Source of the DNA: Schizophyllum amplum
Taxonomy: Eukaryota; Basidiomycota; Agaricomycetes; Agaricales; Schizophyllaceae
DNA length: 64,000 nucleotides
Reading direction: 5' to 3'
Assembly: GCA_007026445.1 (NCBI GenBank)
Contig: VDMD01000001.1
Span: forward strand, 4,092,001 to 4,156,000
The translations under genes and the position numbers were made by a program. Under the pieces are notes generated by a model. It saw nothing but the letters and a program-made list of their open reading frames with translations, was not told the origin of the DNA and did no database searches. Positions 43,703 through 53,862 of this stretch are shown here, piece by piece. Positions within the stretch are counted from its first letter, which is position 1. Each line of letters opens with the position of its first letter.

Positions 43703-46216
43703 ATGTCCGCCCACCCGAAGCGTTCTTCTCGCTCTTCCCAACCGCTTCCTCAGGAGGGCTACTCGTCCTCTGCATCTTATCCGCCTCATCCCACGGTAGA
43801 TGCCGCCTACCCTTACCATCCAGCACGACCACGGCAGCCTTCCCAGCCAACGCATGCCGTGTACCCAGGTCCACCACCGGCTAGGACCTCTGGCCGCCCT
43901 GCCGCGCCATACGAATATCCGGATTTTGCCACCCTGTCACTGCAGACGCACCCCGAAAATGGGTGGGACCACCAGCATCAATATCCACAAGCCCCACCGC
44001 CGGTTTACGCTGGCCAGCCTGTTCGTCCTTTGCCTTTGCCGCCGTCGCAACCTAGCGAGGTAGGAGTCTCTATATATGCTCTTTCAATGGCATTGGTATC
44101 TTAAGATTACTTAAGGATGCGCAGGGACGCCTTGTACAGGACGGCTATGATGCCCACGTGGATCCATCGCGAATGTATGAGCAATACCAAGAATATCCTC
44201 CATCTTCTCGTCTTTCCGTAAGCCCTGTGTCATTATAACCCCTTCCTGCTCTGACCACGTATAGCACGTGAAGCCGGACGTGCAGCGCATGCCAGCCATA
44301 CCGCCTCAAGTTGCCGCGTACGCTGGACGTACCAAATCATATTCAGCAGCCATTCCAGCCCATCAGAGCAGCCGGGCAGTACAGGACATCCGTGTCAAAG
44401 ATCCTTCCCTTCAGCCACTTGAGGTGCGTTGACTGTCGTGATCTAAATGTCACATGTTGCTCATAGCGTTCTATCAGCCGGTACGACACCAGCCGTCACG
44501 CTCCTCCCAGTTGACGGGAGATTTCCGGCTCGCGCAAGACGATTTTCGACTATCCGAGCCAAGCGGCAGGTCGTACTCCTCGTTCTCAAGCGGGCCTCCC
44601 CCTCAGCGGCGTTTTTTCGATGCGGGATGTTTCAAAACACCGCAAGAGTATAACGAATTCGAGCGCGGAGTTGAGTTATACGCTCGGGATCGACCCTCCA
44701 TTGCTCCACGAGTTGGTGTAAACCGCAAGTTCGTCTCGAACGAGTTGGAAGCTTTCCTCAGCATGCGGTCGTCCGACCTTTATAGGCATGTCTCTCGCGT
44801 GCAGAAGATGCTCTACAACAAGATGCAAGGCGACCATCCCAGGCCAAATTACAACATCAATGGCAGAATCGTCGAAGGGGCGACCAAGATGGGCGCTGCT
44901 CTCACCGCTACAATCCGCACGCCTCAACTAGATTGTGAGTATCACATAGGCTTCAAGTGAAGCAGAACTGACGAAACTGCTTAGCATGATTGACATCATG
45001 AAGCGGTACCTGTGGGCCATGGATTTGACGGGTTCTACGCAAGAGGAAATAGAGAGCGGTCTTTCAAAGCTTCCCGCTAAGCTAGAGATACGTTCTACGC
45101 AGGGTCAGTTGCATCTTTACCTATCCCACACGTTTTTGGTCCTGACCACATACGCTGCAGGAGCAGCAGAAGGAACAGATGTTGACCTTGATATCCTCAC
45201 CTCCGTCACTCTCCAGCTTGGCAACGAGATCGAGAATTTCGTGGTGCCACTGATGGCCCTGCCCGGGTGCGTGTCTGTTGCCTGCATCTCGACCTGATCA
45301 ATTGTGCTTACCGTACGAATCTTGCCGTAGGACCTCAATGATGTAAGCAAGGCGGCAAGATGTCTGGCGCAGCTTCGCAGGCGCGCGAAATTGACCGAAA
45401 CAGTCCTCGGCACCAGCGGTATCGCCATTGGTACTTTGTCTATGACGACAGGCGGTGTGGGCCAAATTGCCATGATTGCCGCTGGAAGTATTCTCGGAGC
45501 GATTTCTGTCTCCAAATTACTCATTCAGAACTTTATGCAAGGTAAGAAATCGAAACTCAGCTTCAGGCTTCATTCACAGTGCTGGCTGACTGTTTTTCGA
45601 AGATCCTAATGGGCCCGGTGTCGCCTATGACAAGGCACAGGAGTCTATCAGCACCATGCAAGACAGCGGTAGGAAGCTTTTCATCTCTTGGATCGAGCTG
45701 CATGCCGTTCTGGCGAGTATGACAAGTATTCGCACGCATCGACCGCTTTCGGAGGAAGAGAAGATGCAGTACAACGAGTTCTTTGCAGCATTCGTCCATC
45801 ATGTAGGTTTCTTGTTCTTTGGGCCAAACTTATGATGTTCTCTGATTTAGCCTCTAGTTTGGCCTTAACGATCCCGACAAGAACATATCCGTTGCAACTG
45901 ACTCCGCCATTCAAGAAGCCGCTAGGACGCACGGGCCGTCAGTCATACCAGCTTCCGGTGTGCGTTACAAAGCCCCTTCGATGGTGAGCATGCCAAATCC
46001 TTGGTCGGTGTATACTGAGAAATCTTTCAACCAGGTCGCGAGGAGCGATGCTCATTCAGCGCGTAGAGGCGAGGTACGTGTTGAATACGTGCCCCGAGTC
46101 CGAGCGACCTGACCTTTTCCTGATGTCAATATATGTAGGCCTCAACTTCGTCGTCCAAGGATCGGAAGAAGAAGTCGCCGAATGACGGGCCGCTCTTCAC
46201 GAAGTGCAGGAAGTGA
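43703..46216 (+). CDS. Large protein with glycine-zipper hydrophobic segment
   Basis: About ten exons. The first are 43703-44059, 44125-44217, 44265-44423 and 44478-44934; the last ends KCRK-stop at 46216. The N-terminal 300 residues are Pro/Ser/Tyr/Gln-rich and likely disordered (MSAHPKRSSRSSQPLPQEGY). A helical region follows (FKTPQEYNEFERGVELYARD, NELEAFLSMRSSDLYRHVSR). Then comes a Gly/Ala/Ile segment (VLGTSGIAIGTLSMTTGG, IAMIAAGSILGAISVSKLLI) with repeated GxxxG spacing like membrane-inserting or pore-forming helices. The C-terminus is Lys-rich (KDRKKKSPNDG). The 44934/44985 junction has good GT-AG signals but is one base out of phase with the frame of MIDIMKRYL, so the model is uncertain there. 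No family recognised. Membrane remodelling or pore formation is a guess from composition. Confidence 0.6.
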
Positions 46217-46795
46217 TTGACCTCAGTAAGCGAATTCCACGAGTCAGTAATGTAAACATGTATGCACCTCTACTTCAAGATATTCATATGAGTTCCACCC
46301 TTCTATATTGTGTGTCGCTTGCAGCACTAGTTAAGCACTAGTCAAGAATGCTCCATGGAAACAAGTCCGCATCAGGTACGCTCATGCGGCGAGAACTAAG
46401 TTCGACGAGCGGGTAAGTTACCTTGCTTGCAAGGTCTCTCCACACCCTTTTCATCGGGTCATTTTCCGTACATAACCATAACAATGACTCTTTCGGCCCT
46501 TAAGTCCGAAAGACAGACATCCAGCCCCATCGCAAGCAAGGTCAAGGCCGTGCGCAGCCGGCGCTTCCTCTAGTACTGTTGTACGGCAATTCAATTGGTT
46601 GGGCATGGCATGGTCCGCCGGAGACCGGGAGTCTCGGTCCGAAGCGCTGACTCAGACTCGTCGATCGCGAACCTTGCTTCAGCCCACTATCTTTTAGTAT
46701 CTACCATCTTCAATCTCCTTCATAGCTGTGGCAGCGCATCTTCTTTCCTATCGCCATAAGTTTCCCAAGCCGACGTCAAACGGTGATTGAACATC
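46217..46795. other. Intergenic region with a small hairpin
   Basis: Contains a possible 7-bp-stem hairpin (CTTTCGG...CCGAAAG, about 46490-46512) and scattered TTGCTTGCAAGG-like words similar to those at 49.3 and 50.5 kb. No gene recognised. Confidence 0.45.
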
Positions 46796-47625
46796 ATGGA
46801 ACGGCAAGAAATGGAGGTACGAAGCAAGGCGCCTATCGCTGTCAAACGACTCATTGTCCACAGCTCTTGCTCCCGCTCCTGGATCCCTTGGCTCACATAG
46901 AGTCACAAACCTTCTCTATCGTCGATGCCCTTGCCAATATTCGGAGGCTCCTGAAGCGAAGCGAAGCAAACGCAACTCTTCTCGATGATCTCCAGGAGAC
47001 TATGCGTCTGATGTATATCCATGTTTCCATCGCCTATCGAGCGTTCGTGGCCCTCTCCCTCTTCTTTGCCTCCATTTCAGTCGCTATAGACGTCGACGAC
47101 GATCTTTCTGGACACATCACCACAATACAATCCCACTACAGCACATTTCTGGTGGAAATGGAAACGTTGGATGACGTCGCTGACTTGAGCGCTTCTCTAA
47201 TCGCTCTGGAGCAATCAATTCGCCAGCACCTCGCTTATCCAGCTGTGATCAACTTTGCCGTATGCAAATTGATTGACCCTTTGCTGGAAAAGCGTGGCTC
47301 GAAGCCATGGTCTGCTCGCTCCGCCGCCCTTCACCAAGCGCCTCCCCTTGCAGCTACCGCGCACGGTCAGGTGCATGAAAACGCTCGGTCGACGAAACTT
47401 CTCAAAACTGTTGCTCCTGGGTTTGGTCAGCGCTTCAAGCCAGAGGTGCTCTCTCGCATTCGCCACTCGCCAGACCGACGAGCAGTACATACTCTCGTAA
47501 CCGAATTGTCGTATGATGTCTGGGCGTATAGGGATGCGATTGTGAAGACGGAACAGCGCGCTCATGCAATAAGCACCTTGCGCCTGTACGTTTTTCCAAA
47601 TCGCTGCGTAAAGCGTAATCACTGA
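46796..47625 (+). CDS. Family D protein, copy 1 (open)
   Basis: Two exons, 46796-46816 (MERQEME) and 46864-47625, give 260 aa. The intron is 47 nt (GTACGA...CCACAG). The tiny first exon followed by LLLPLLDPLAH is shared by the family members at 48.4 and 51.2 kb, which supports the start. The protein is predicted to be all-helical, with segments such as LFFASISVAIDVDDDLSGHI and SLIALEQSIRQHLAYPAVIN, and FAVCKLIDPLLEKRGSKPW. No known domain, signal peptide or membrane helix is evident. A GTACGT at about 47588 could start a further intron, so the C-terminus is uncertain. It is the most diverged copy. Confidence 0.65.
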
Positions 47626-48130
47626 GTATCTTGTACAGTGATCTCTTCTTCTGATCAGTCGCATCGACGGCTCGATAGCCCGTCATTGTAGCTCGTCTGG
47701 GGCGTTTACATTCCATGCTTACAACTTGAACCGACGGCCTCCGATTTTCTCGTCACACGGAGGATGACAAGGGAGCGGGGATATGGGGAGGACCTTCCAA
47801 ATGTGCATGTTCTTAAATGTTGACAAAAACGAAATAGTTTTCCCTCTGCGTAAATGTTTCCTTACACGGTCGATGAGGAGGAAAGAATTCTGCTTTCTAA
47901 TTCTGATGCATGAAGAGGACACACAAGAAGTTCGATAAATTCAACTTCGTGATTGTGGGAATGTCACGTGCTGAGGCGACGCGTCGCTCGCGCCGCCGCG
48001 CGGATCGTGGACGCCAGACTCTGTCTGAGTCTCACTCAGCCCCTCAGCCAGAACGTTTATCTCGATAGGGTCCTCCAGTTTGTCGACGTCAATAAACGAA
48101 TTCTAAGGCAACAGAGTAGTATCGCACGTC
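47626..48130. other. Spacer containing edge of the tandem duplication
   Basis: From about 48000 the sequence resembles 51040-51170, the region upstream of family D copy 4. That includes a stretch that derives from adenosine kinase there. No intact gene. Confidence 0.55.
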
Positions 48131-48310
48131 ATGGAGAGTAAAGGAGACATTGCATGCTTACCCATGCTCTAGCTCAAGCTCACCGGCGAGCGTCACGTAG
48201 AGTTGCTACCACTTTTGAACCCGATTGCACACATGCGACACAGCACCAAATCTCTCATCGACCATCTTTCAACAATCTGGCGACTTACATACCTCCCTGC
48301 GCACGCGGCG
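48037..48310 (+). repeat. Direct repeat, copy 1 (pairs with 51072-51345)
   Basis: Shares long runs such as GGGTCCTCCAGTTTGTCGAC and CATGCGACACAGCACC with 51072-51345. It covers the spacer, exon 1 and the start of exon 2 of a family D gene. Overall similarity is high by eye, with scattered substitutions. Confidence 0.82.
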
Positions 48311-48330
48311 GCTCCGACCAACTCAGCTCG
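48131..48330 (+). pseudogene. Family D, copy 2 fragment
   Basis: Matches the first exon and about 45 residues of exon 2 of copy 4 (LLPLLNPIAHMRHSTKSLI, then HLSTIWRLTYLPAHAA). The exon-1 counterpart reads TGGAGAGTAAAGGAGACATT without the normal splice donor. Similarity ends near 48310 and the frame is lost. It is a truncated duplicate. Confidence 0.75.
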
Positions 48331-48421
48331 GACCTCCATCTTGCCTACATCGCAACCTCAACGTCGACTTCGGTCAGCTGTCAGACCGAAGAGTCCTCGA
48401 TAAAACAACGACACATATATC

Positions 48422-49205
48422 ATGGAGCATGAAGGGGATGTTGAGGTGCGCAAGTAAGCCCGCGATAAGTATGATCTCAAATCATTTACGGTCCACAGTT
48501 ATTGCTCCCACTTCTGAACCCAATCGCCGAAATGGAAGCCTGCTCGACATCTCTCGTTGAAGATCTCTCAGTGATTTGGCGACTGTGTATGCGTATCGCA
48601 CCCAAACCAACCCTCGTTGATGATATGGAAGGCGCCGCGCGGTTGGTGCAACTACACATCTCTCGCATCCACCGCGCCACAACGGATCTCGCCTCATTTT
48701 TCGTTGCCATCTCTAGGCTCATTGACTCAAACGACGATCCCGACGCACATATACCTCATATTCTGGCTCACTATGACGATTTCCTCCAGGAATAGACGCC
48801 CTTGACACGGATCCCCTTTTAACTTCCCTGCTCGTTCTCGAAAAATCATTGCGCAAGCACCTTGCGTACCCTCCTGGCATGGGGTTCATCGTATGCAGGA
48901 TGGTGGACCCCTTCCTGGAAAAGAAAGGCTTGCCCATGTTTTCCTGGCGCTCGGAAGCTTTGACCAAAGCATTGCCACGAGTCTCCAGTTCTCGCACGAA
49001 GGTGCAGGCAAACACCGAGACAGCCGAGCAAGCGATGATTGGTGCTCATGCATTCCGCCAGAGGTTGCAGATGGATGTGTTCTCCCGCGTACGTCAACTT
49101 CCTTCTGTTGAGAGGCAGGCAGTGCGGATGCACGTGAATAAAGTCATGTTCACTGTGTGGGACTACGAGGATGCCAATCGCGAAAATCCCCAAAGAAATG
49201 CATGA
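48422..49205 (+). pseudogene. Family D, copy 3 with a frameshift
   Basis: Exon 1 48422-48445 (MEHEGDVE), intron 48446-48498, then exon 2. The frame is intact to DDFLQE at about 48793, where one base is missing relative to copy 4 and a stop follows. In the next frame the sequence resumes as LVLEKSLRKHLAYPPGMGF, VDPFLEKKGLPMFSWRSEAL and so on, to a stop at 49205. Everything else looks coding, so this is a young single-base pseudogene or a sequencing error. Confidence 0.75.
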
Positions 49206-50920
49206 CCGTATATTTGGTTGCGGATCATGCCGTGCGATACCGGTCCGATTTCCGGATACCTTGATGCGGTCGGTAGCATGCCCGAAGGTCAAGGCTCCGA
49301 CATGACGATACGAGCCATGCGCGGCCTTGCAAGGGCATGTAAGGGTCTTGCGATGGTCTGACCGCCCTCTAATACAGCTGAGGTGTACTGCACCCTGAAT
49401 TTAGGCTGCCAGTGGGCCCTCGTCTATCTACCTAACTGTTGGCCTGCTAGACTGATGCATTTGCTTGATATTGGCTCGAATATAACAGCCACACATAAAG
49501 AAGCCCTCACAGTGCCCACAGGGTGCTACAGGACCGTCGGCCAACAGGCGTCCCCCGTTCAGGTAGGCTGGACCAGGACTTGGGAAAAAACTGCGAAGTC
49601 CGCTCGGCGCAGTGACGGCATCCGGTGACCGCGGATGACGCCACGCCCACGTGATGCACCAGTTTTGTTGACGATCTGCCAGCTGTCGCTCCTTGCTCCT
49701 TCCCTCCATCTCTGCCCATCGCCGCCTCCAGGTCATCGCCTGTTGTCGCTCATGCCCTCTTCCCTCCCCGTTCTTTAGCATGCATATTGTGCCGCGGAGG
49801 TCATATCCAAGGCTATCGCGCGTTCATGCTGGTCTGACGGCCAGTAATTGATGAAGATCGGTGAGCCTACGCGCGGTTGTAGATCTCCTTGCTAATGTCG
49901 TTCTGCCAGGCTGTGGTGTACATGCCGTGATTGTGCTACTGCTACTAGGGTCAAATAACAATGGTCCGTTTTTTCTTCCTTGCGATACGTGACTTTTATG
50001 CTGATTACTTCTCATCTAGGTGAGCAACGTCCTTCGGGTCCCTCGGCGGCGGCGCGCTCATGGACATGGGCTGCTAGGCCGTGGAACATCTCGTACCATG
50101 CATCATCAACGGTGAGATATCCCTCTACTTGCTCATTCTGTGCTGATCTTGCTGCATGTAGGATCTCGCCGAGCGGTAGACCTGTCAATGTCAACGGTGA
50201 GTATCCTGTCCTACATCTATCAAATATCTTGCTTATAATTTTGCGCAGACGCATACGATCACCGCTTATTGGAACTTGCAGTGCACAGAACCCCAGCAGT
50301 ACGCGCCGCATGTAGCTTTGCTGACTAGGATACTGTATATGCCACTATGGCCCAGTCATTGTTTTTTTGTCTCCCAATATAATGATTTTTTGCATTATTT
50401 TGATTGCCTAAATAAATAAGCCTGAAAGCGGTAAAATATAATCCGTTAATGGCGAAAGAAACACTTTTATCCGGCTCATCGCAAGGGCATTGCAAGGCCA
50501 TACCAGGGCCATACATGGGCAATACAGTATGTCTCTGTCGAATATATGTCATTGCAACCGATTACGCACCATGCATTGGATTGCGCTGTCAGGCAAGGTC
50601 ATGCAAGGCCATGTCGAGGTCAGGTCCGAATTGGGGGATTTTCACGATGGCTGCCCTGCAGAGAGCGATCTACCGCGCACCGATAGTTTGTGGCGTGGCT
50701 GCTCCAGCGCTTCCACCTCAACGCAGTGCGTTTCCTTTGGTTTCCGCCACTCGGGACACGACTAAGTGCAACTGCAGTACACGGAGTTACGTGTGGGATC
50801 TGACGATAAATTCGCTGCAGGCCAGCGTGCGTTGTCCAAGAACGAGTGATGTGGTATATTGCAAGTAAGCAGGACCACTGTATACATACTGTAAAGAGCG
50901 AGTTGCAGAGCAATATTCGA
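49206..50920. other. Gene-poor region with candidate inverted repeat
   Basis: No gene recognised. Near 49322-49355 lies GGCCTTGCAAGGGCATG...CTTGCGATG. In inverted orientation near 50480-50500 lies a similar sequence (GGCCTTGCAA...CCTTGCGATG). More CAAGGCCAT-type words occur near 50600. This could be a small decayed or non-autonomous DNA element of about 1.2 kb. Some GT-AG-like pieces occur at 50016-50211 without a convincing product. 50872-50918 resembles 52105-52152, the 3' flank of family D copy 4. Confidence 0.4.
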
Positions 50921-51050
50921 CTCACCTGATGATTGCTGATGCCCGCGGGCTTGTGACTCACCTCAACACAGTCGTTGAGCTCGCGACCCGCCAAGAGTGC
51001 GTCCAGGAGTCGCCGGCCCCGTTCGTGTCTAGGATCTCGGCGTCCGCGGA
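50921..51050 (-). pseudogene. Adenosine kinase fragment
   Basis: The minus strand reads ADAEILDTNGAGD and then, after a short deletion and frame change, GRELNDCVE and KPAGIS. The real adenosine kinase has ADAEIVDTNGAGDAFAGG, GRELNDCVEAGHKLAGIS at 52.3-52.5 kb. It represents part of one exon and lies just upstream of family D copy 4. It is a relic of a tandem duplication of the D/ADK boundary. Confidence 0.82.
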
Positions 51051-51071
51051 GGCGCACACAATGTCTCACGC

Positions 51072-51345
51072 AGCCCCTTAGCCAGAACGTTCATCTCGAT
51101 CGGGTCCTCCAGTTTGTCGACGTCAATAAGCGAATCCTGCAGCAGAGCTGAGTAGTATCGCATGTCATGGAGAGTAAAGGAGATGTTGAGGTACGCATGC
51201 TTATCCATGCGCTGGCTCAGGCTCACCGGCGAGTCTCACGCAGCTTCAGTTGTTCCCACTTCTGAACGCGATTGCCCACATGCGACACAGCACCGAATCT
51301 CTCGTCGACGATCTTTCAACAATCTGGCGACTTACCAGGCATACC
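51072..51345 (+). repeat. Direct repeat, copy 2 (pairs with 48037-48310)
   Basis: Counterpart of 48037-48310. Includes exon 1 and the start of exon 2 of family D copy 4. Confidence 0.82.
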
Positions 51346-52092
51346 AAACCCAAACCAGCCCTTGTCCATGATCTGAAGGAGGCCACCCGTCTGGTACAAC
51401 TCCACATCGCTCACGCCTATCGTGCTGCCATGAACCTCACTTCATTCTTCGTCGCCATCACCAGACTCATCATCTCGAACGACGATCGCAACAAATACAT
51501 CCCCCACATCCTTGCCCATTACGACGATTTCCTGGAAGAACTTGACGCCATCGAATCTGCTGCCATAATACCCTCACTGCTCGTCCTCGAGCAATCACTG
51601 CGCAAACATCTTGCATATCCTCCGGGGGTCGGTTTCATAGTATGCAAAGTTCTCGATCCCTTTTTGGAGAAGCGAGGAGACAGCCCGTGGTCCAGCCGTT
51701 CCGAAGCCTTCGCCAAAGCACTGCCGCGGGTGCCCAGTGCTCGCACGAATGTGCTGGCTACCGCGGCTTCGGCACAGCAAGCATTACGCGTTGCTCGCAT
51801 GTTTCGCCAGGGCTTACAGTTGAACGTGCTCTCGCGCATCCGTTTCCTTCCCGTTGAAGGCCGAGAGAAGGTGCTAACGCCCGTCAAAAGAGTCACGTAC
51901 GCTTCGTCCAATGAATCGGATGCTCTAAAATGGGAAGCAGGCAGAATGTACGCGAGTTCAGGCATGCCACGTCCAGTCCTTCCGCCCCTACATAGTATGT
52001 CATCCTCTCTTCTCAGAAGTCACGGCATCACTGAGCACCTTTCTAGTACATGGTATTTCATGCGAAATTTGATGATACTAAGCCAGGGCTAG
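51167..52092 (+). CDS. Family D protein, copy 4 (open)
   Basis: Exon 1 51167-51190 (MESKGDVE), intron 51191-51243 (or to 51249), exon 2 to 52092, about 290 aa. All-helical by eye: LTSFFVAITRLIISNDD, PHILAHYDDFLEELD, LLVLEQSLRKHLAYPPGVGF and IVCKVLDPFLEKRGDSPW. It has the same layout as copies 1 and 3 but a longer C-terminus (PRPVLPPLHSMSSSLL...). No known domain. It is convergent with adenosine kinase, 132 bp apart. Function unknown. The multicopy and partly decayed state suggests rapid turnover. Confidence 0.68.
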
Positions 52093-52224
52093 CACATTGA
52101 TAGTAGGACTACTGGATACAGGCTGTAGAGAGCAAGTTGCAGATCAGAATACAGATGCAAACGCTGTTGAAAGCACGTTGATATCATGTCACATCATCGA
52201 GTTCATTTCGTCCGACGGCGACGT

Positions 52225-53586
52225 TTAGAGGATGTCGACCTTCGGCCACTTGAACTGCGGGCCAATCTGCAACGACAGTGATTAGCGCGTGTCGCATAGC
52301 ATGCATGGGATAACCAATTCACCTGCTGGATGCTGATGCCTGCAAGCTTGTGGCCCGCCTCAACACAGTCGTTGAGCTCGCGGCCCGCCACGAGCCCGCC
52401 CAGAAAGCCACCCGCAAACGCGTCACCGGCACCGTTCGTGTCCACAATCTCGGCGTCCGCGAGCTTCTGGACCTTGAAGGTGTGCACGCGCTCGGGTTCC
52501 GCGCTGTTCACGAGCACTGTCTCCTCGGCGCCGTGCGTGAAAATGACCTGTGAGATTGTTCAATACCGCATGCACTCATCCACGGCAGGATCAGGTATAC
52601 GCACGACACGGGGACGGGCCGGGTTCGTCTTGGGCTGCATCGCGAGCGACTTTGCGACCGCGGGCAGGTCGGTCGGTGCGGGGTGCCCGCTTGCGGAGGC
52701 CCACGCCTCCGCCTCCGCCTCGTTCGCGATCACAATGTCAACGTACGGCAGGATCTGCTGGATCGCTATGGCGCACGTCAGCACCTCCCGGTACGTACGA
52801 CAGCTGCTATGCGCTCACCTGCGCCGAAGAACTGCGGGATGAACGGCGCGGAGAAGTTGAGGACGAAGCACTTGGACTTGGCCGCCGACTTGCCCGCGAG
52901 CTCGAGCGCGGAGGCGAGGCCGTGGGTCACGAAGTAGCCCTCCATGTAGTAGAACTGCGCGGCGTCCACGAGCGGCGCGACCGCGTCCGAGGACAGGTGC
53001 GCCTGCTCGAACTTCTCTGCCGCGCGCAGGGTGGTAACGAGGGAGCTAGGATGGTTGTGAGATACTGCTCCCCAGTGCGAAAAAGAATACGACGCACCGG
53101 TCATGTCCTGTGATGATAACCGCGCACGCGCCCGTCTTCTCGCCCTTCTTGACGAGGTAGGCCTCGTCGAGGCCCTCGCGCTTGTTCGCCGACTTCAGCT
53201 GCTCCGCGAGATCGTCGTCACCAACGCAGCCGGTGTACACCACGGACTTCGGGGGCAAGCAGTACTGTCGCTCTCGTGTCAGGCGATGGGACTTCCGGAA
53301 AAGAACGCAAGACGCACAGCAGCCCCGCGGGCAGCGTTCTGCGCCGCACCGCCTGCGACGTAGGTGATCTCGTGCTCCTTCACAATCTCATCGTACCTGT
53401 GGACTATAGCATTAGCACCTACGTAAGATACGAATAGCTAATTCAAGCGTACAGAGGCATATGCTTGTCCTCCGCAAGGATGGCGTCGTTCGACTTGAGG
53501 CCGTACTTCTCGAGCAGCTTCTCGCCGCCACGAACCTGCATGTCGAGCAGGGGGTTGCCCATGCAAAAGAGCTTGTACGACGACAT
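52225..53586 (-). CDS. ADO1: Adenosine kinase
   Basis: Phosphorylates adenosine to AMP in purine salvage and keeps the methyl cycle running by removing adenosine from S-adenosylhomocysteine breakdown. It starts at ATG 53586 (MSSYKLFCMGNPLLDMQVRG). Key segments in order are VAGGAAQNAARGA (substrate lid/glycine motif), VVYTGCVGDDDLAEQL, CFVLNFSAPFIPQFFG, VIANEAEAEAW and DTNGAGDAFAGGFLGGLVAG. The last holds the catalytic Asp of the PfkB signature. The last exon is IGPQFKWPKVDIL-stop at 52225. Six or so introns. Length is about 345 aa, normal for the family. The gene looks intact, unlike the fragment at 50.9 kb. Confidence 0.93.
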
Positions 53587-53862
53587 CCTAGTGTGAGATG
53601 AGAGGAGTAGAGAAGAAAGGAATGGTGTATTGGAAGGGTAGGGAACAACGTTCAGAGACAGGCGCCTTGTTTTCTGAATCTGATCGATTGATCACGCCAC
53701 AAATACCGCCAGGCCCATGTTCGCCTTGAGACCTGCGCCCATGCTCGTTCTCGCACCCACAAATCCTCCTTATGTTCTCCTTGTATTCCCCCTGAGAAAG
53801 TCATAGTATAGTACAATGTTAAATAGTTCCATGTTCCAAGACCCGTCCGTGAGCGCCCGCGC

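Noticed and set aside
46616..46690. Possible tRNA or small structured RNA
   Set aside because: No cloverleaf with a proper T-arm (GGTTCRA) could be drawn, and I found no convincing tRNA elsewhere in the window.
49980..50311. Candidate gene with several GT-AG-like segments
   Set aside because: Neither strand gives a coherent spliced product or a recognisable domain.
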